Position numbers and translations under genes: made by a program. The notes under the pieces are model-generated. The model made no database searches. It was not told where the DNA came from and saw only the letters and a list, made by a program, of their open reading frames with translations. This document shows positions 18,969 to 28,550 of a stretch of 64,000 nt of DNA, piece after piece. Each line of letters begins with the position of its first letter. Positions within the stretch are counted from its first letter, which is position 1. Source of the DNA: DASTCZ01 sp963704455 (GTDB lineage: Bacteria > Acidobacteriota > Terriglobia > Acidiferrales > UBA7541); the NCBI GenBank assembly GCA_963704455.1, contig OY969905.1, forward strand, positions 3,720,001 to 3,784,000. Direction: 5' to 3'.

Positions 18969-21230
18969 ATGGGAACCGGACCAATATCACAGCCGCCGGA
19001 TAGCGCGCGCTCGGCAAATTTGCCGCGCGTTCTCGTGGCCACCACGGCCATGCTCACCTTCATTTCGTTCTGGCGCGCTGCGGCAATTGTCCTGAACGAC
19101 CTCGCATCGTCCGCCTATTACGCCGGCGGTGAAGCCGAGCGCTACATCGGCAAGACCGCGCCGTGGTTCATCCTCGCGATCATGCTGTTTTCCTACTGCG
19201 TGCGCGCGATCTACGTTGAAAGCTGCAGCATGTTTGTGCGCGGCGGCGTGTACCGCGTGGTGAAGGAAGCTCTCGGCGGGGGACTCGCAAAGTTTTCCGT
19301 CTCCGCGCTGATGTTTGACTACATTTTGACCGGCCCAATCAGCGGCGTTGCAGCGGGGCAGTATCTCGCCGGGCTGCTCAATGACGTTGCGCCCTATCTC
19401 CACTTATCCATTCGATTTCCCGTGGACCTGACCGCGGCCATTTTTGCCGTGATGGTTACGGTTTACTTCTGGTGGCAAAACGTAAAGGGGATTCCGGAAT
19501 CGAGCGATAAAGCCCTGAAGATTATGAAGATCACGACCGTGATGGTCGTGTTGCTGATCGGCTGGTGCGTTTACACCGTCTGGGTGCGCGGCTCGCATCT
19601 GCCGCCGTTCCCGCGGCCCGCAAATCTGGTGCTCGGCAAGGACGCGCTCGGCTGGCTGCACGGAACATTTTTCGCGCAAATAGGGATGATCATGGTTTTT
19701 GTCGGCTTGGGCCATTCCGTGCTGGCGATGAGCGGAGAAGAATCGCTCGCGCAGGTGTACCGGGAAATCGAAAGCCCCAAGCTTCCGAACCTGAAGAAGA
19801 CCGGGCTCGTCATTTTCATTTACAGCCTGCTATTCACGTCGCTCGTTTCCATCTTCGCCGTAATGATCATTCCCGACGGGCAGCGGCATCATTTCTACGA
19901 GAATCTGATCGGCGGACTGGCCATGAATCTGTCCGGGCCGCTCGGAATGCGATTGCTATTCCACGGGTTCGTGGTTGCTGTCGGTGTGCTGATCCTTGCG
20001 GGTGCGGTGAACACGGCCATCGTTGGGTCCAATGGCGTGCTGAACCGCGTTTCCGAAGACGGAGTTCTTTCGGAATGGTTCCGCCAACCGCATAAGAAGT
20101 TTGGCACCTCGTTCCGCATCATCAACGCGGTCGTCTTTTTCCAAATACTTACGATTATCATCAGCCGCGGCCGGGTGGACTTTCTCGCGAACCTTTACGC
20201 CTTCGGCGTGATTTGGAGTTTTGCGATGAAGGGCATCGCCGTGCTCGTCTTGCGGTTCACGCATCCCGGCGACCGCGATTACCGCGTGCCGGTGAATCTG
20301 AAAATCGGCAAGACCGAGCTGCCCATCGGGCTGGGTTTAATCACGCTGGTGCTGATCGGCATGGCCATCGTCAACCTTTTCACAAAACCCAGCGCTACCG
20401 TCGCCGGCGTAACTTTTTCACTGGGGCTCTTCATTCTATTCACGCTTTCAGAGCGGCACCTGCACAAGAAACATGAGGGCAAGCACGTTGAGATGGACCA
20501 ATTCAACCTCGAGCAGGGAAGCGAGCTGACGCCGCATGCCGTTGGCGCGCGGGCCGGAAACATCCTTGTCCCCGTCAGCAACTTTCATTCGCTCTACCAT
20601 CTTTCCGCGGTGCTTGATCGTGTGAAGCCCGGTCGGCGCGATGTTGTCGTGCTGCATGTGCGACTGCTCGGACGCTCCGCATCCGGCGAAAGCGGCCTCG
20701 AGCCGGAGCAGCTTTTCGGCGGCATTGAACAGTTTCTTTTTACCCAGGCGCTTTCGATGGCGGAGAAGCGCGGGAAATCGATCCGGCTCGCGGTGGTCGC
20801 CTCAAACGATATTTGGGAGGCCATCGTGCGAGCGGCAGTAAGCCTGGAATCCTCCACGATTGTGCTGGGGCATTCGGTAAAGATGACGGTGGCGGACCAG
20901 GCCCGCGATATTGGCCTCGCCTGGGAAAAACTTCCCGACCCGCGCCCGCAATTTAATTTGGAGATCTTCCTGCCCGGCGGCCAGCGCGAATTTTATCTAC
21001 TCGGCCCACATTCGCCCAATCTGACAGCAAATGAAGTGAAGCTCATCCACGGGCTGTGGCTGAAGTTCAGTGAATTGGTTGCGCCGGAAGAACTCCATCA
21101 TCACGATGTCGTGCATTTCGCGCTCAACGAAGTCGAGCACGAAATGAATGAGGGCAAGGAACAGGATGTGCTCGCACGTCTCCGCGAGCACTTGCAAGAA
21201 AACATCTCCCGCCGCAAGAAGCCGAACTGA
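18969..21230 (+). CDS. APC-superfamily amino-acid permease with C-terminal universal-stress-protein-like domain
   Basis: A 753-aa membrane transporter. About twelve hydrophobic segments span residues 20-500, with 'FWRAAAIVLNDLASSAYYAGG' near the first helices as in APC permeases. A cytosolic part from about residue 530 ('GNILVPVSNFHSLYHLSAVLDRV...VVVLHVRLL...SSTIVLGHS') has the USP fold pattern. A His/Glu-rich C terminus ends the protein. APC-USP fusions are known, and substrate specificity cannot be read from the sequence. I took ATG 18969, because the longer ORF from 18747 overlaps the DUF971 gene and adds non-conserved residues. Confidence 0.85.
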   Translation: MGTGPISQPPDSARSANLPRVLVATTAMLTFISFWRAAAIVLNDLASSAYYAGGEAERYIGKTAPWFILAIMLFSYCVRAIYVESCSMFVRGGVYRVVKEALGGGLAKFSVSALMFDYILTGPISGVAAGQYLAGLLNDVAPYLHLSIRFPVDLTAAIFAVMVTVYFWWQNVKGIPESSDKALKIMKITTVMVVLLIGWCVYTVWVRGSHLPPFPRPANLVLGKDALGWLHGTFFAQIGMIMVFVGLGHSVLAMSGEESLAQVYREIESPKLPNLKKTGLVIFIYSLLFTSLVSIFAVMIIPDGQRHHFYENLIGGLAMNLSGPLGMRLLFHGFVVAVGVLILAGAVNTAIVGSNGVLNRVSEDGVLSEWFRQPHKKFGTSFRIINAVVFFQILTIIISRGRVDFLANLYAFGVIWSFAMKGIAVLVLRFTHPGDRDYRVPVNLKIGKTELPIGLGLITLVLIGMAIVNLFTKPSATVAGVTFSLGLFILFTLSERHLHKKHEGKHVEMDQFNLEQGSELTPHAVGARAGNILVPVSNFHSLYHLSAVLDRVKPGRRDVVVLHVRLLGRSASGESGLEPEQLFGGIEQFLFTQALSMAEKRGKSIRLAVVASNDIWEAIVRAAVSLESSTIVLGHSVKMTVADQARDIGLAWEKLPDPRPQFNLEIFLPGGQREFYLLGPHSPNLTANEVKLIHGLWLKFSELVAPEELHHHDVVHFALNEVEHEMNEGKEQDVLARLREHLQENISRRKKPN

Positions 21231-21250
21231 TTCGCAATCCTAATTAGTGT

Positions 21251-21691
21251 TCAAGCCGCCGGCACGTTCGCGGTGCACTGCGGGCACCGCGTCGCCTTCA
21301 GCGGGATTTCCGAGCAGCAGTAGGGGCATGGGCGAGTCGTTGGAGCCGCCGCGGGCGCGGGCTTGCGCGTCCAGCGGTTCACCGTCCGGATGAGAAGATA
21401 AACCGAGAACGCGACAATCAAGAATTCAATAATTGTGTTGAGAAAAATGCCGTAATTGAGCGTTACGGCTCCCGCCGCTTTCGCCGCTTCCATCGTTGGA
21501 TATGAATTGCCGTCAAGAGCGATAAACAGTTTGGAAAAGTCCACGTGGTGCAGCAGGAGTCCGAGCGGAGGCATCAGGACATCCGACACCATTGAGGCGA
21601 TAATCTTCCCGAATGCCGCGCCAATGATGATTCCGACGGCCATGTCGAGGACGTTGCCCTTCATCGCGAATTCTCTGAATTCCTTAAACAT
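21251..21691 (-). CDS. mscL: Large-conductance mechanosensitive channel MscL with a C-terminal zinc ribbon
   Basis: MscL opens under membrane tension to release solutes on osmotic downshock. The N-terminal amphipathic helix and TM1 ('EFREFAMKGNVLDMAVGIIIGAAFGKIIASMVSDVLMPP') and TM2 (about 80-105) are canonical. The usual cytoplasmic helix bundle is replaced by a Pro/Ala linker and a CxxC...CxxC ribbon ('CPYCCSEIPLKATRCPQC', about residues 122-139). The 146-aa length fits the family. AGGAGG lies 7 bp before ATG 21691. The gene faces the APC permease gene tail-to-tail. Confidence 0.93.
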   Translation of the reverse strand: MFKEFREFAMKGNVLDMAVGIIIGAAFGKIIASMVSDVLMPPLGLLLHHVDFSKLFIALDGNSYPTMEAAKAAGAVTLNYGIFLNTIIEFLIVAFSVYLLIRTVNRWTRKPAPAAAPTTRPCPYCCSEIPLKATRCPQCTANVPAA

Positions 21692-21797
21692 TGCAAGCCT
21701 CCTGTTTGGAGATTTCAGTCTGCGTTCTTCGACAAGAGCCCCGATCCGTCCCTGATTCTAATCGCAATGCGAAGGGGCGCCAATTTGCCGCGGGATT

Positions 21798-22130
21798 CTA
21801 ATTCGCCACCTTGCCGCTGAGCACAAGCGCAACAACGATCAGTCCCCGCCCGGCCAGGATGGCGCCCGCCGCGATGAGCACAGGCGTAACCATGCCCATC
21901 GTCGCGTACGCGAGGCCCAGCATCAAAAGCCCCACAAGAATCAGCGAGCCGCCGCGAACCCAGGCAACGATGCGCGCGCCGCCGCGCCAACGCATCGTCA
22001 CGAGTCCATACACAATCAGCAGCCCGGACATTGCCAGCCACGCAACGCTTCACGGATTGAACATGAAATGTCCGGTGACCGCGAGCCAGATGAACAGCGA
22101 GCCGAGCAGAAGGAAAACGGCCTCATTCAT
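21798..22130 (-). pseudogene. Small multi-helix membrane protein, interrupted by an in-frame TGA
   Basis: From ATG 22130 the frame reads 26 codons ('MNEAVFLLLGSLFIWLAVTG') to TGA at 22050-22052. It then continues in the same frame for 84 codons with hydrophobic segments ('GGSLILVGLLMLGLAYATMGM', 'VLIAAGAILAGRGLIVVALVL') to 21798. The two parts together would form a four-helix protein of about 110 aa. Either a nonsense mutation or base error split it, or translation restarts at ATG 22031. Function is unknown. It lies between mscL and the cyclophilin gene. Confidence 0.45.
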
Positions 22131-22180
22131 CAAGCGGAGCGTTTGGGGAGGGTTGGGCACGTGCGCTTGCCTTGCCGAAT

Positions 22181-22705
22181 TCAGATGCGCTCGATCCGCA
22201 CGTGTTGCAGCACCACGGGAGTTTTCGGCCGGTCGCCCGAGTCCCGGCTGAGATTTGAAATTTTCGTCACAATGTCCATGCCTTCGACCACCTCGCCGAA
22301 AATCGTGTGCTTATTATCGAGCCACGGCGTGGCCGCGACGGTGACGAAGAATTGGCTGCCGTTCGTATTCGGGCCGGAGTTCGCCATGGAGAGTTTTCCC
22401 GCCTTGTCATGCCGGAGCGACGGATGGAATTCGTCTTCGAATTTGAAACCCGGATGCCCCGTCCCGTTCCCGATGGGGCAGCCGCCCTGGATCATGAATT
22501 TGGGAATCACGCGGTGAAACGTCAGCCCGTCATAAAAGGGCCGCTTCTCTTTTTGCGCGATACGGACGTCAATCCATTCCTTGCTGCCGTCGGCGAGGCC
22601 AGTGAAGTTGGCGACCGTTTTCGGCGCTTCCTTCTCGAAAAGTTTGCAGACAAAGGTTCCCTGTGAAGTTTCAAAGATCGCGTACAGTCCCGGTGGACGG
22701 CTCAT
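22181..22705 (-). CDS. Cyclophilin-type peptidyl-prolyl cis-trans isomerase
   Basis: Cyclophilins catalyse proline isomerisation during protein folding. The 174-aa protein carries the family signature: 'FYDGLTFHRVIPKFMIQGG' with the catalytic Arg, 'FEDEF', 'GKLSMANSGPNTNGSQFFV' and 'WLDNKHTIFGEVVEGMD'. There is no signal peptide, so it is cytoplasmic. The start is ATG 22705, with AAGGAG 8 bp upstream; the ORF extension to 22729 is not needed. Confidence 0.93.
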   Translation of the reverse strand: MSRPPGLYAIFETSQGTFVCKLFEKEAPKTVANFTGLADGSKEWIDVRIAQKEKRPFYDGLTFHRVIPKFMIQGGCPIGNGTGHPGFKFEDEFHPSLRHDKAGKLSMANSGPNTNGSQFFVTVAATPWLDNKHTIFGEVVEGMDIVTKISNLSRDSGDRPKTPVVLQHVRIERI

Positions 22706-22903
22706 CCGGTTGTTCTCCTTGCGCCGCACGCATATGCAAGCGGCGAGCGTGGATTATCCCGCAGCAGGGGCGGGGAAGCAAACAAAGGCTTTTGAGGATG
22801 TGGGTCAGTTTCGGAGTTGCGCGTTATCCGCCCGGAAGCGGCATTAGTTCTTAATTGAATGCATAAGGCGTTCATGGTCACGCGGACCTGTATCTCGCAG
22901 CAG

Positions 22904-23698
22904 CTAATCGACAGGCCAGCATCTCACGGGACCTTCGATGGTCTTGGTAACAGGCTTCGGGAAAAGAGTAACCTCGACCGGATAGGCGACTGCTGATTCA
23001 AACCAGGTCGAGATACGTTCGTACCCGGTGCACGTGGGCATCTCAGTGCTTTGCAACTTCAGTTTTCTTCTGACGCGTTCCCAACACGAAGTTTTTTCTG
23101 TGTGGAGGTCACAACCCGCTTCAACGACATGGAGGTATTTCAAAATGAACTGTCCATTCTCTCCCTCGAAAATGCGCATGTGATTGAAGGGAGAAATCTC
23201 CACCTTTCTGAGGAAGATGGTCGTGTCGTGGTACGAGTCCTCAAAGACCTTGGTCTTAGTTCGCGAATCATAAACGACGAACGGCATTGCTGAATTGAAC
23301 CCGTCCGCGGCACTGAAAAAAACCAGTCTGCCCTTGGCCCCCATGAAATAGCCTCCCCACTCTGGGTAGGCGATGACCTTTTCATTTGCGGGGTGAGTTT
23401 TGGTGCACGCCGGTGATATTCGACCTTCAACTGGAGCAATCGCCAGCCACTCCGAACCTTTTTGCCCCTCGTCGTATTCTTTGACCATGAATGTCGAATA
23501 ACAATAGCAGGACAACTCATTTCGCACTTTTTTCCTGGGGTCGTAATAGGGCGAGGGACCGAAGTCCACTACTTCCTCCTTCAATGGCGCGTCGAAAGAC
23601 TCTTCTGACTTAGCGAGACTGGGCGGTGATTCGTGTGCGGAATGAAGCAGTTCGAGTCCGGCAAAGCAGGGGAAAAAGAGAGCGAGATGTAGGACCAG
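22904..23698 (-). CDS. Putative secreted protein of unknown function
   Basis: A protein of about 260 aa with several Cys residues and Tyr/Phe-rich segments, ending in 'TIEGPVRCWPVD'. I do not recognise a family. The frame is open upstream of the only obvious start (TTG 23584) and encodes a hydrophobic stretch 'LVLHLALFFPCFAG', which looks like a signal peptide. I therefore extend the gene to CTG 23698; no ATG is available before an in-frame TAA, so the start is uncertain or 5' damage has occurred. It stands alone between the cyclophilin and DinB genes. Confidence 0.45.
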   Translation of the reverse strand: MVLHLALFFPCFAGLELLHSAHESPPSLAKSEESFDAPLKEEVVDFGPSPYYDPRKKVRNELSCYCYSTFMVKEYDEGQKGSEWLAIAPVEGRISPACTKTHPANEKVIAYPEWGGYFMGAKGRLVFFSAADGFNSAMPFVVYDSRTKTKVFEDSYHDTTIFLRKVEISPFNHMRIFEGENGQFILKYLHVVEAGCDLHTEKTSCWERVRRKLKLQSTEMPTCTGYERISTWFESAVAYPVEVTLFPKPVTKTIEGPVRCWPVD

Positions 23699-23767
23699 TC
23701 TCCATCGAGCGGTATGTATGCTGTTAGTTTAGTGCACATAAACATCCACTTGCTACAGAGACGCGCC

Positions 23768-24322
23768 CTACCACCCCATCCGCTCGCGCAGGCTGGTGAT
23801 ATGCGCGACGTGGTGGCGGCCGTGCCACTCGTAGAGCGCGAGCACATCGTCAAGCGACATCTTGCCGCGCTCCGGGTGAACAATCGAACGCATGAAATCT
23901 ATCTCGCGCATTTCCCGCATCAACGTCACCCAGCGCTGGTGCATTCCATCAATAATTGCGAGGGAACTATCCACGGGGCCGGTGCGCGCGTCGAATAATT
24001 TCGCCCAAGTGTTTTCGTCGTACGGCTTGATCGTCGGGTCCGGCTCGGTGACGCCGAAGCGAAAGCGGATGTACATATTCATGTGGCTGTCGGCCATATG
24101 ATGGACCACTTGCCGCACCGTCCAGCCGCCTTCGCGATATGGCGTGTCGAGCTGTTTGTCATTCAGCCCGGCCACAGCGGCGCGGAGCTTCGCGGGAGCC
24201 TCCGCGACAACCGCGATCATTCGCTTGCGCTCCTCGGAATTCGGCGGGCCTTTCTTTTCAAACTTGCCGACGGGATAGCGCGGATCCACAACTGGCTTTT
24301 CTGGAGCGGCCTTTTCGTGCAT
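23768..24322 (-). CDS. DinB/YfiT-like metal-dependent protein
   Basis: A 184-aa four-helix-bundle protein of the DinB/YfiT superfamily, which includes bacillithiol S-transferases and putative Zn-dependent hydrolases. The three metal-binding His positions are seen as 'VVHHMADSHMN' and 'EWHGRHHVAHI' near the C terminus. Its N-terminal 'DPRYPVGKFEKKGP' is typical of YfiT-like members. ATG 24322 has AGGAG 8 bp upstream and is preferred over the ORF start at 24379. It is divergent from the thioredoxin reductase gene. Confidence 0.83.
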   Translation of the reverse strand: MHEKAAPEKPVVDPRYPVGKFEKKGPPNSEERKRMIAVVAEAPAKLRAAVAGLNDKQLDTPYREGGWTVRQVVHHMADSHMNMYIRFRFGVTEPDPTIKPYDENTWAKLFDARTGPVDSSLAIIDGMHQRWVTLMREMREIDFMRSIVHPERGKMSLDDVLALYEWHGRHHVAHITSLRERMGW

Positions 24323-24535
24323 GGTTTTCTCCTGCAATGGGATTGCGTAAGGCGCAAGTATAGCGGCGCATCCGAACAAGCGTCAAACGCCATATTGGTT
24401 CGCTTCGCCGCGCCTCCACTCGTCTGCGTCTCGATTTGCCGCGCAATGTTACAATTGCGGCGCTTTGCATCGCCGTTGCATCGTAGCGCAAGGCTGGTGA
24501 ATCCAACGTGTGAGAGGTATCACACGGAGAATTTC

Positions 24536-25462
24536 ATGCGCAATGTAATCATCATCGGGAGCGGTTGCGCGGGCCTGACCGCGGCCATTTACGCCGGGCG
24601 CGCCAATCTCAGCCCGCTCGTGCTCGACGGCTATGAGCCCGGCGGCCAGCTTTCCATCACCACGCTCGTGGAAAATTTCCCCGGCTTCCCCGATGGCATT
24701 CAAGGGCCGGAGCTTATCGAGCACATGCGCAAGCAGGCGCAGCGGTTCGGCGCGGAGTTCCGCTCAGGCGCCATCACCAATGTGGATCTAAGCAAGCGGC
24801 CATTCAAACTCAGCGCCGGAAATGAAAGCTACGAATGCCAGACGCTCATCATCGCCTCTGGCGCATCAGCGCGGCTGTTGGGAATCGAATCTGAGCGCGC
24901 ATTGATCGGCCGCGGCGTTTCCACCTGCGCGACCTGCGATGGCTACTTTTTCCGCGGCAAGGAAATCGTAGTGGTGGGCGGCGGCGACACTGCGATGGAA
25001 GAGGCGACCTTCCTCACGCGCTTCGCCAGCAAGGTCATTCTGCTGCACCGGCGCAACGAATTCCGCGCGTCCAAAATTATGCTCGATCGCGCGCGCGCCA
25101 ATCCGAAAATCCAATTCATGACGCCATATGTGATTGAAGAAGTCCATGGCGTGAACAAGGGCGCCGCTGAAGCCGTGAAAATTCGCAACGTGGACACGGG
25201 CGCAACGAGCGTGATTCAGACCGAGGGCATCTTCGTCGCCATCGGGCATGACCCGAACACCAAGCCGTTCGCGGGCAAGCTGGAAATGGATCCGAACGGT
25301 TATCTCATCACTCACGACGGCCCGCTCACCAGCGTCGAAGGAGTTTTTGCCGCGGGCGACGTGCAGGATCACGTGTATCGTCAAGCGGTCACCGCCGCGG
25401 GCTCAGGTTGCATGGCCGCCATCGAAGCGGAACGATTCCTCGAGAAGCACCAGCACGCGTGA
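24536..25462 (+). CDS. trxB: Thioredoxin reductase
   Basis: TrxB passes electrons from NADPH through FAD and a redox disulphide to thioredoxin. The FAD motif is GSGCAGLTAAIYAGRA, with Cys in place of the first-position Gly/Pro. The NADPH motif is VVVGGGDTAMEEATFL and the active site is CATCDG. The C-terminal FAD motif is VFAAGDVQDHVYRQAVTAAGSGCMAA. At 308 aa it has the standard length of the low-molecular-weight form. The start is ATG 24536, with GGAG 6-9 bp upstream; the longer ORF from 24083 is antisense to the DinB gene. Confidence 0.95.
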   Translation: MRNVIIIGSGCAGLTAAIYAGRANLSPLVLDGYEPGGQLSITTLVENFPGFPDGIQGPELIEHMRKQAQRFGAEFRSGAITNVDLSKRPFKLSAGNESYECQTLIIASGASARLLGIESERALIGRGVSTCATCDGYFFRGKEIVVVGGGDTAMEEATFLTRFASKVILLHRRNEFRASKIMLDRARANPKIQFMTPYVIEEVHGVNKGAAEAVKIRNVDTGATSVIQTEGIFVAIGHDPNTKPFAGKLEMDPNGYLITHDGPLTSVEGVFAAGDVQDHVYRQAVTAAGSGCMAAIEAERFLEKHQHA

Positions 25463-25517
25463 ACGAATACAGCCCACATAAACTTGCCCGCATCCCGCAG
25501 CATTCGGGTACCCAACG

Positions 25518-26429
25518 ATGATGCGGGCCATCCTGCTGAAATTCTCGAACAGCCCGCGCCTCGCGCGCTGGGTCACCACTCACAAAACCACGCGTCGGAT
25601 GTCGCAGAAATTCGTCGCCGGCGAAGAATTGGATCAGGCCGTAACCGCCGCACGCGTGTGCAACGGTTCCGGGCTGAAGGTCAGCCTCGATCTGCTCGGC
25701 GAAAGCGTGACAAACGCCGGGCAGGCGCGCGCCGCGCGCGACGCCTACCTGCGCATCTTTGACCGCATCGCCGCGGAAAAACTTGACGCAAATGTTTCGC
25801 TCAAGCTGACCGCGCTTGGCTTGGACATTGACGAATCGCTCTGCCAGGAATCGGTCGAAAGAATCGTCGCCCACGCCACGGGCTACGGCAATTTTGTGCG
25901 CGTGGATATGGAAGGCTCGGCCTACACTGCCCGCACGATTGACCTCGTGAAACGCGTCCGCGCGAAAACTTCTTCCGTCGGCGTTGTCGTGCAATCGTAT
26001 CTGCGGCGCACCGAATCCGACGTGCCCGGCCTCCTCGCGATTGGCTGCCGCTTGCGTCTGTGCAAGGGCGCTTATAAAGAGCCGCCCGATCTGGCATTCC
26101 CCGCAAAATCCGATGTGGACGCCAACTACGTCGGCATAATGAAGCTGCTGCTTCCGAGCGGCATCTACCACGGCATTGCCACGCACGACCCGCGCATGAT
26201 CGCCGCCACCGAACAGTTCGCCGTCGAGCGCGGAATCGGCAAGGATGCATTCGAGTTCCAAATGCTCTACGGCATCCGCACCGATTTGCAGCGCGATTTG
26301 GTGCGCCGCGGCTACACCATGCGCGTTTACATTCCCTTTGGCCGCGACTGGTTCCCGTATTTCATGCGCCGCCTCGCCGAGCGCCCCGCCAACACACTTT
26401 TCTTCCTCAAGAATTTTTTCCGCGGCTGA
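25518..26429 (+). CDS. Monofunctional proline dehydrogenase
   Basis: Oxidises proline to pyrroline-5-carboxylate using FAD and feeds electrons to quinone. The 303-aa protein is a (beta/alpha)8 barrel with family landmarks 'NVSLKLTALGLDID', 'VRVDMEGS', 'VGVVVQSYLRRTE', 'RLCKGAYKEP' and the C-terminal substrate-binding 'RRLAERPAN'. It lacks the P5C dehydrogenase half, so a separate enzyme must complete the pathway. The start is taken at ATG 25518; an ATG at 25521 is an alternative. Confidence 0.93.
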   Translation: MMRAILLKFSNSPRLARWVTTHKTTRRMSQKFVAGEELDQAVTAARVCNGSGLKVSLDLLGESVTNAGQARAARDAYLRIFDRIAAEKLDANVSLKLTALGLDIDESLCQESVERIVAHATGYGNFVRVDMEGSAYTARTIDLVKRVRAKTSSVGVVVQSYLRRTESDVPGLLAIGCRLRLCKGAYKEPPDLAFPAKSDVDANYVGIMKLLLPSGIYHGIATHDPRMIAATEQFAVERGIGKDAFEFQMLYGIRTDLQRDLVRRGYTMRVYIPFGRDWFPYFMRRLAERPANTLFFLKNFFRG

Positions 26430-26710
26430 TTGAGTCTCGCCCCTTCCAAACTCGTCATTCCGGTCCCGCGACTGCGGGAGAGGAATCTGCCTTTGCCTTT
26501 TTGCAATCCTCCTCGTCCCCGTGAACCGTCCTTAAGCACGCACGAAATGTTTCATTGATGTAAAAAACAAATGAATAAAAAATCTTCGACCGGTCGAGTC
26601 CGAAGCGGAGATTCTCACAACGTAACCAATCTGTGACGGAATTGTCGCGGAACTTTAATCCCTCCCACTTGCGGGCCGTGTAATTTCCTCAAACCCCTAA
26701 GGAGGGACAA
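26430..26710. other. Intergenic region before a secreted protein
   Basis: No gene is seen. The stretch is AT-richer than its surroundings. It ends with a good ribosome-binding site (aaggaggg) for the ATG at 26711. Confidence 0.4.
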
Positions 26711-28474
26711 ATGAAAAAGAGACTGGTTCCAGCCTCGATTGCCATGGCATTTGTGGTTGCCCTGGCCACTGCGGGCTTATTCGCGAATGATCACGATAAA
26801 TTTGAATTTCAAGACGATTCGATTGTTCTCAGCCGGACAGTATTTACGCAACCGAACATCACCATCGGCGAGGTCTTGCCGCTGGGATGCGCAGGCGGCC
26901 CGAACGGCAGCACCAACGTCAACGTACCAACTCTTCCGAACCCCGGCTTCCCCGCACCGCCACCCACTGTGAGCATTACAGTTCCCTGCGGCATCGCGTC
27001 GGACAACGGGGAATATCCGAACCTGAACGACTCGCACAACGTATGGAATAACTCCGGTTCCGACGGCAGTTTTGGCGTTAGTTCTCAGATTTTCCTCGAC
27101 AATCTTTCTGACGACGGCCATTTGTTCCGCACGCTGCCCATTCCCACGGATATGATTGTGACCAGCTTCAGCTCGAAATCAGAGCTGGCCCTGAACCGCT
27201 CGGTTGATGGAAGGTCCATCACGTTCATGGGCTACGTGGGCGGCGTGGCCGGAGCGGCATGCGGAGGTACCACCTTTGTCTCTCCAACGGCGGCAGGACT
27301 GCTGGATGTGTCGGCTTCCAGCACACCGGGCCTGTGTGACCCGACGAATCCTGTAGTCACCTCGTATGAACCAACTCCCGGCATCATTGTTCCCACAGCG
27401 TACTACCGCGCGGTTGCGGAAGTGGATGACGATGGCAACATCAGCATCACTCCCGGAAACGCGTACAGCGGAGACAACGGTCGTGCGGCCATGAAGGGCT
27501 CGAATGGTCAGTACTACATGGCTGGAAACGACAATAGCGGCAACCTTGGCAAAAAGAACCTTATCTTTGGCAAGGGCGACACTCCAACTGTCCCCGGGAT
27601 CGAGCTCGTAAATGCGACCGGCGCCGAAACGCTCACGCCTGGCGGGATACCGCCCGTGCCGGCAAACATCGGCATGATTGGGCGCCTGGAATTGATCAGC
27701 GGCGACAAAGCCGGCAAAGACACCAACTTCCGCGGCTTGAGGATCTACAACAACACGCTCTACGTCACCAAGGGCAGCGGCGGCAACGGCGTCAACACCG
27801 TCTATCAGGTGGGCAGTCAGGGCACATTGCCAACCGGAACCGCGGCATTCCTTTCAACGGTGCCGATTACGATTCTGCCGGGATTCCCAACCGCCTCTTC
27901 GGCGAATCCAGTTGGTACGTTCCCCTTCGGGATCTGGTTTGCCGATGCAGACACTCTCTATGTCTGCGACGAAGGCGACGGCGTTCTATCACCCCCGAAC
28001 GCGAATGGAAATGTAGCGGACGCGTCGTCGTTGGCTACGGCCGGACTCCAAAAGTACCGCTTCATCAACGGCGCGTGGCAGTTGCTCTACATCCTGCAGG
28101 ATGGGCTCGACATCGGCGTGCCCTACAACGTGAAGGACTATCCCACGTCGCTGAATCCTGCCACGGGCGGCTGCCGCAACATCGCCGGGCGTCACAACGA
28201 TGATGGCACCGTGACGATCTACGCCATCACCTCAACCATCAGCGCCAATGGCGACACCGGCGCGGATCCGAACAAGCTCGTCAGGGTTACGGACCGCGTC
28301 AGCGACAACTCATTGCCGGTGGGCGATGGCGACCATGACCGCGATGACCGCCTCGGAAGGTTCAAGACCATCCGGGCAGCGAAGGCCGGCGAGGCCTTCC
28401 GTGGAGTTACCTTGGCTCCCAGGGACAAGGACAACAAAGACCACGACCACGACGGCGACAGCGATCACAAGTAA
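26711..28474 (+). CDS. Secreted protein, probable beta-propeller, with an Asp/His-rich tail
   Basis: A 587-aa exported protein. The signal peptide (MKKRLVPASIAMAFVVALATAGLFA) has a clear cleavage site. The body (about residues 30-540) is rich in Gly, Asn, Thr and short strands ('FRGLRIYNNTLYVTKGSGGNG', 'FGIWFADADTLYVCDEGDG'), a pattern seen in extracellular beta-propeller proteins. No named domain is certain. The last 50 residues are strongly charged with repeated D/H ('DGDHDRDDR', 'DKDHDHDGDSDHK'), which could bind metal. It is probably monocistronic, since a strong terminator follows 77 bp downstream. Confidence 0.65.
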   Translation: MKKRLVPASIAMAFVVALATAGLFANDHDKFEFQDDSIVLSRTVFTQPNITIGEVLPLGCAGGPNGSTNVNVPTLPNPGFPAPPPTVSITVPCGIASDNGEYPNLNDSHNVWNNSGSDGSFGVSSQIFLDNLSDDGHLFRTLPIPTDMIVTSFSSKSELALNRSVDGRSITFMGYVGGVAGAACGGTTFVSPTAAGLLDVSASSTPGLCDPTNPVVTSYEPTPGIIVPTAYYRAVAEVDDDGNISITPGNAYSGDNGRAAMKGSNGQYYMAGNDNSGNLGKKNLIFGKGDTPTVPGIELVNATGAETLTPGGIPPVPANIGMIGRLELISGDKAGKDTNFRGLRIYNNTLYVTKGSGGNGVNTVYQVGSQGTLPTGTAAFLSTVPITILPGFPTASSANPVGTFPFGIWFADADTLYVCDEGDGVLSPPNANGNVADASSLATAGLQKYRFINGAWQLLYILQDGLDIGVPYNVKDYPTSLNPATGGCRNIAGRHNDDGTVTIYAITSTISANGDTGADPNKLVRVTDRVSDNSLPVGDGDHDRDDRLGRFKTIRAAKAGEAFRGVTLAPRDKDNKDHDHDGDSDHK

Positions 28475-28550
28475 ACGCATCATCGCTGATGCAATTCAGC
28501 GTTGTGAATCAGTGTCGTGAAAAAGTGCAGTGAATCAATGTTGCAAAAAA

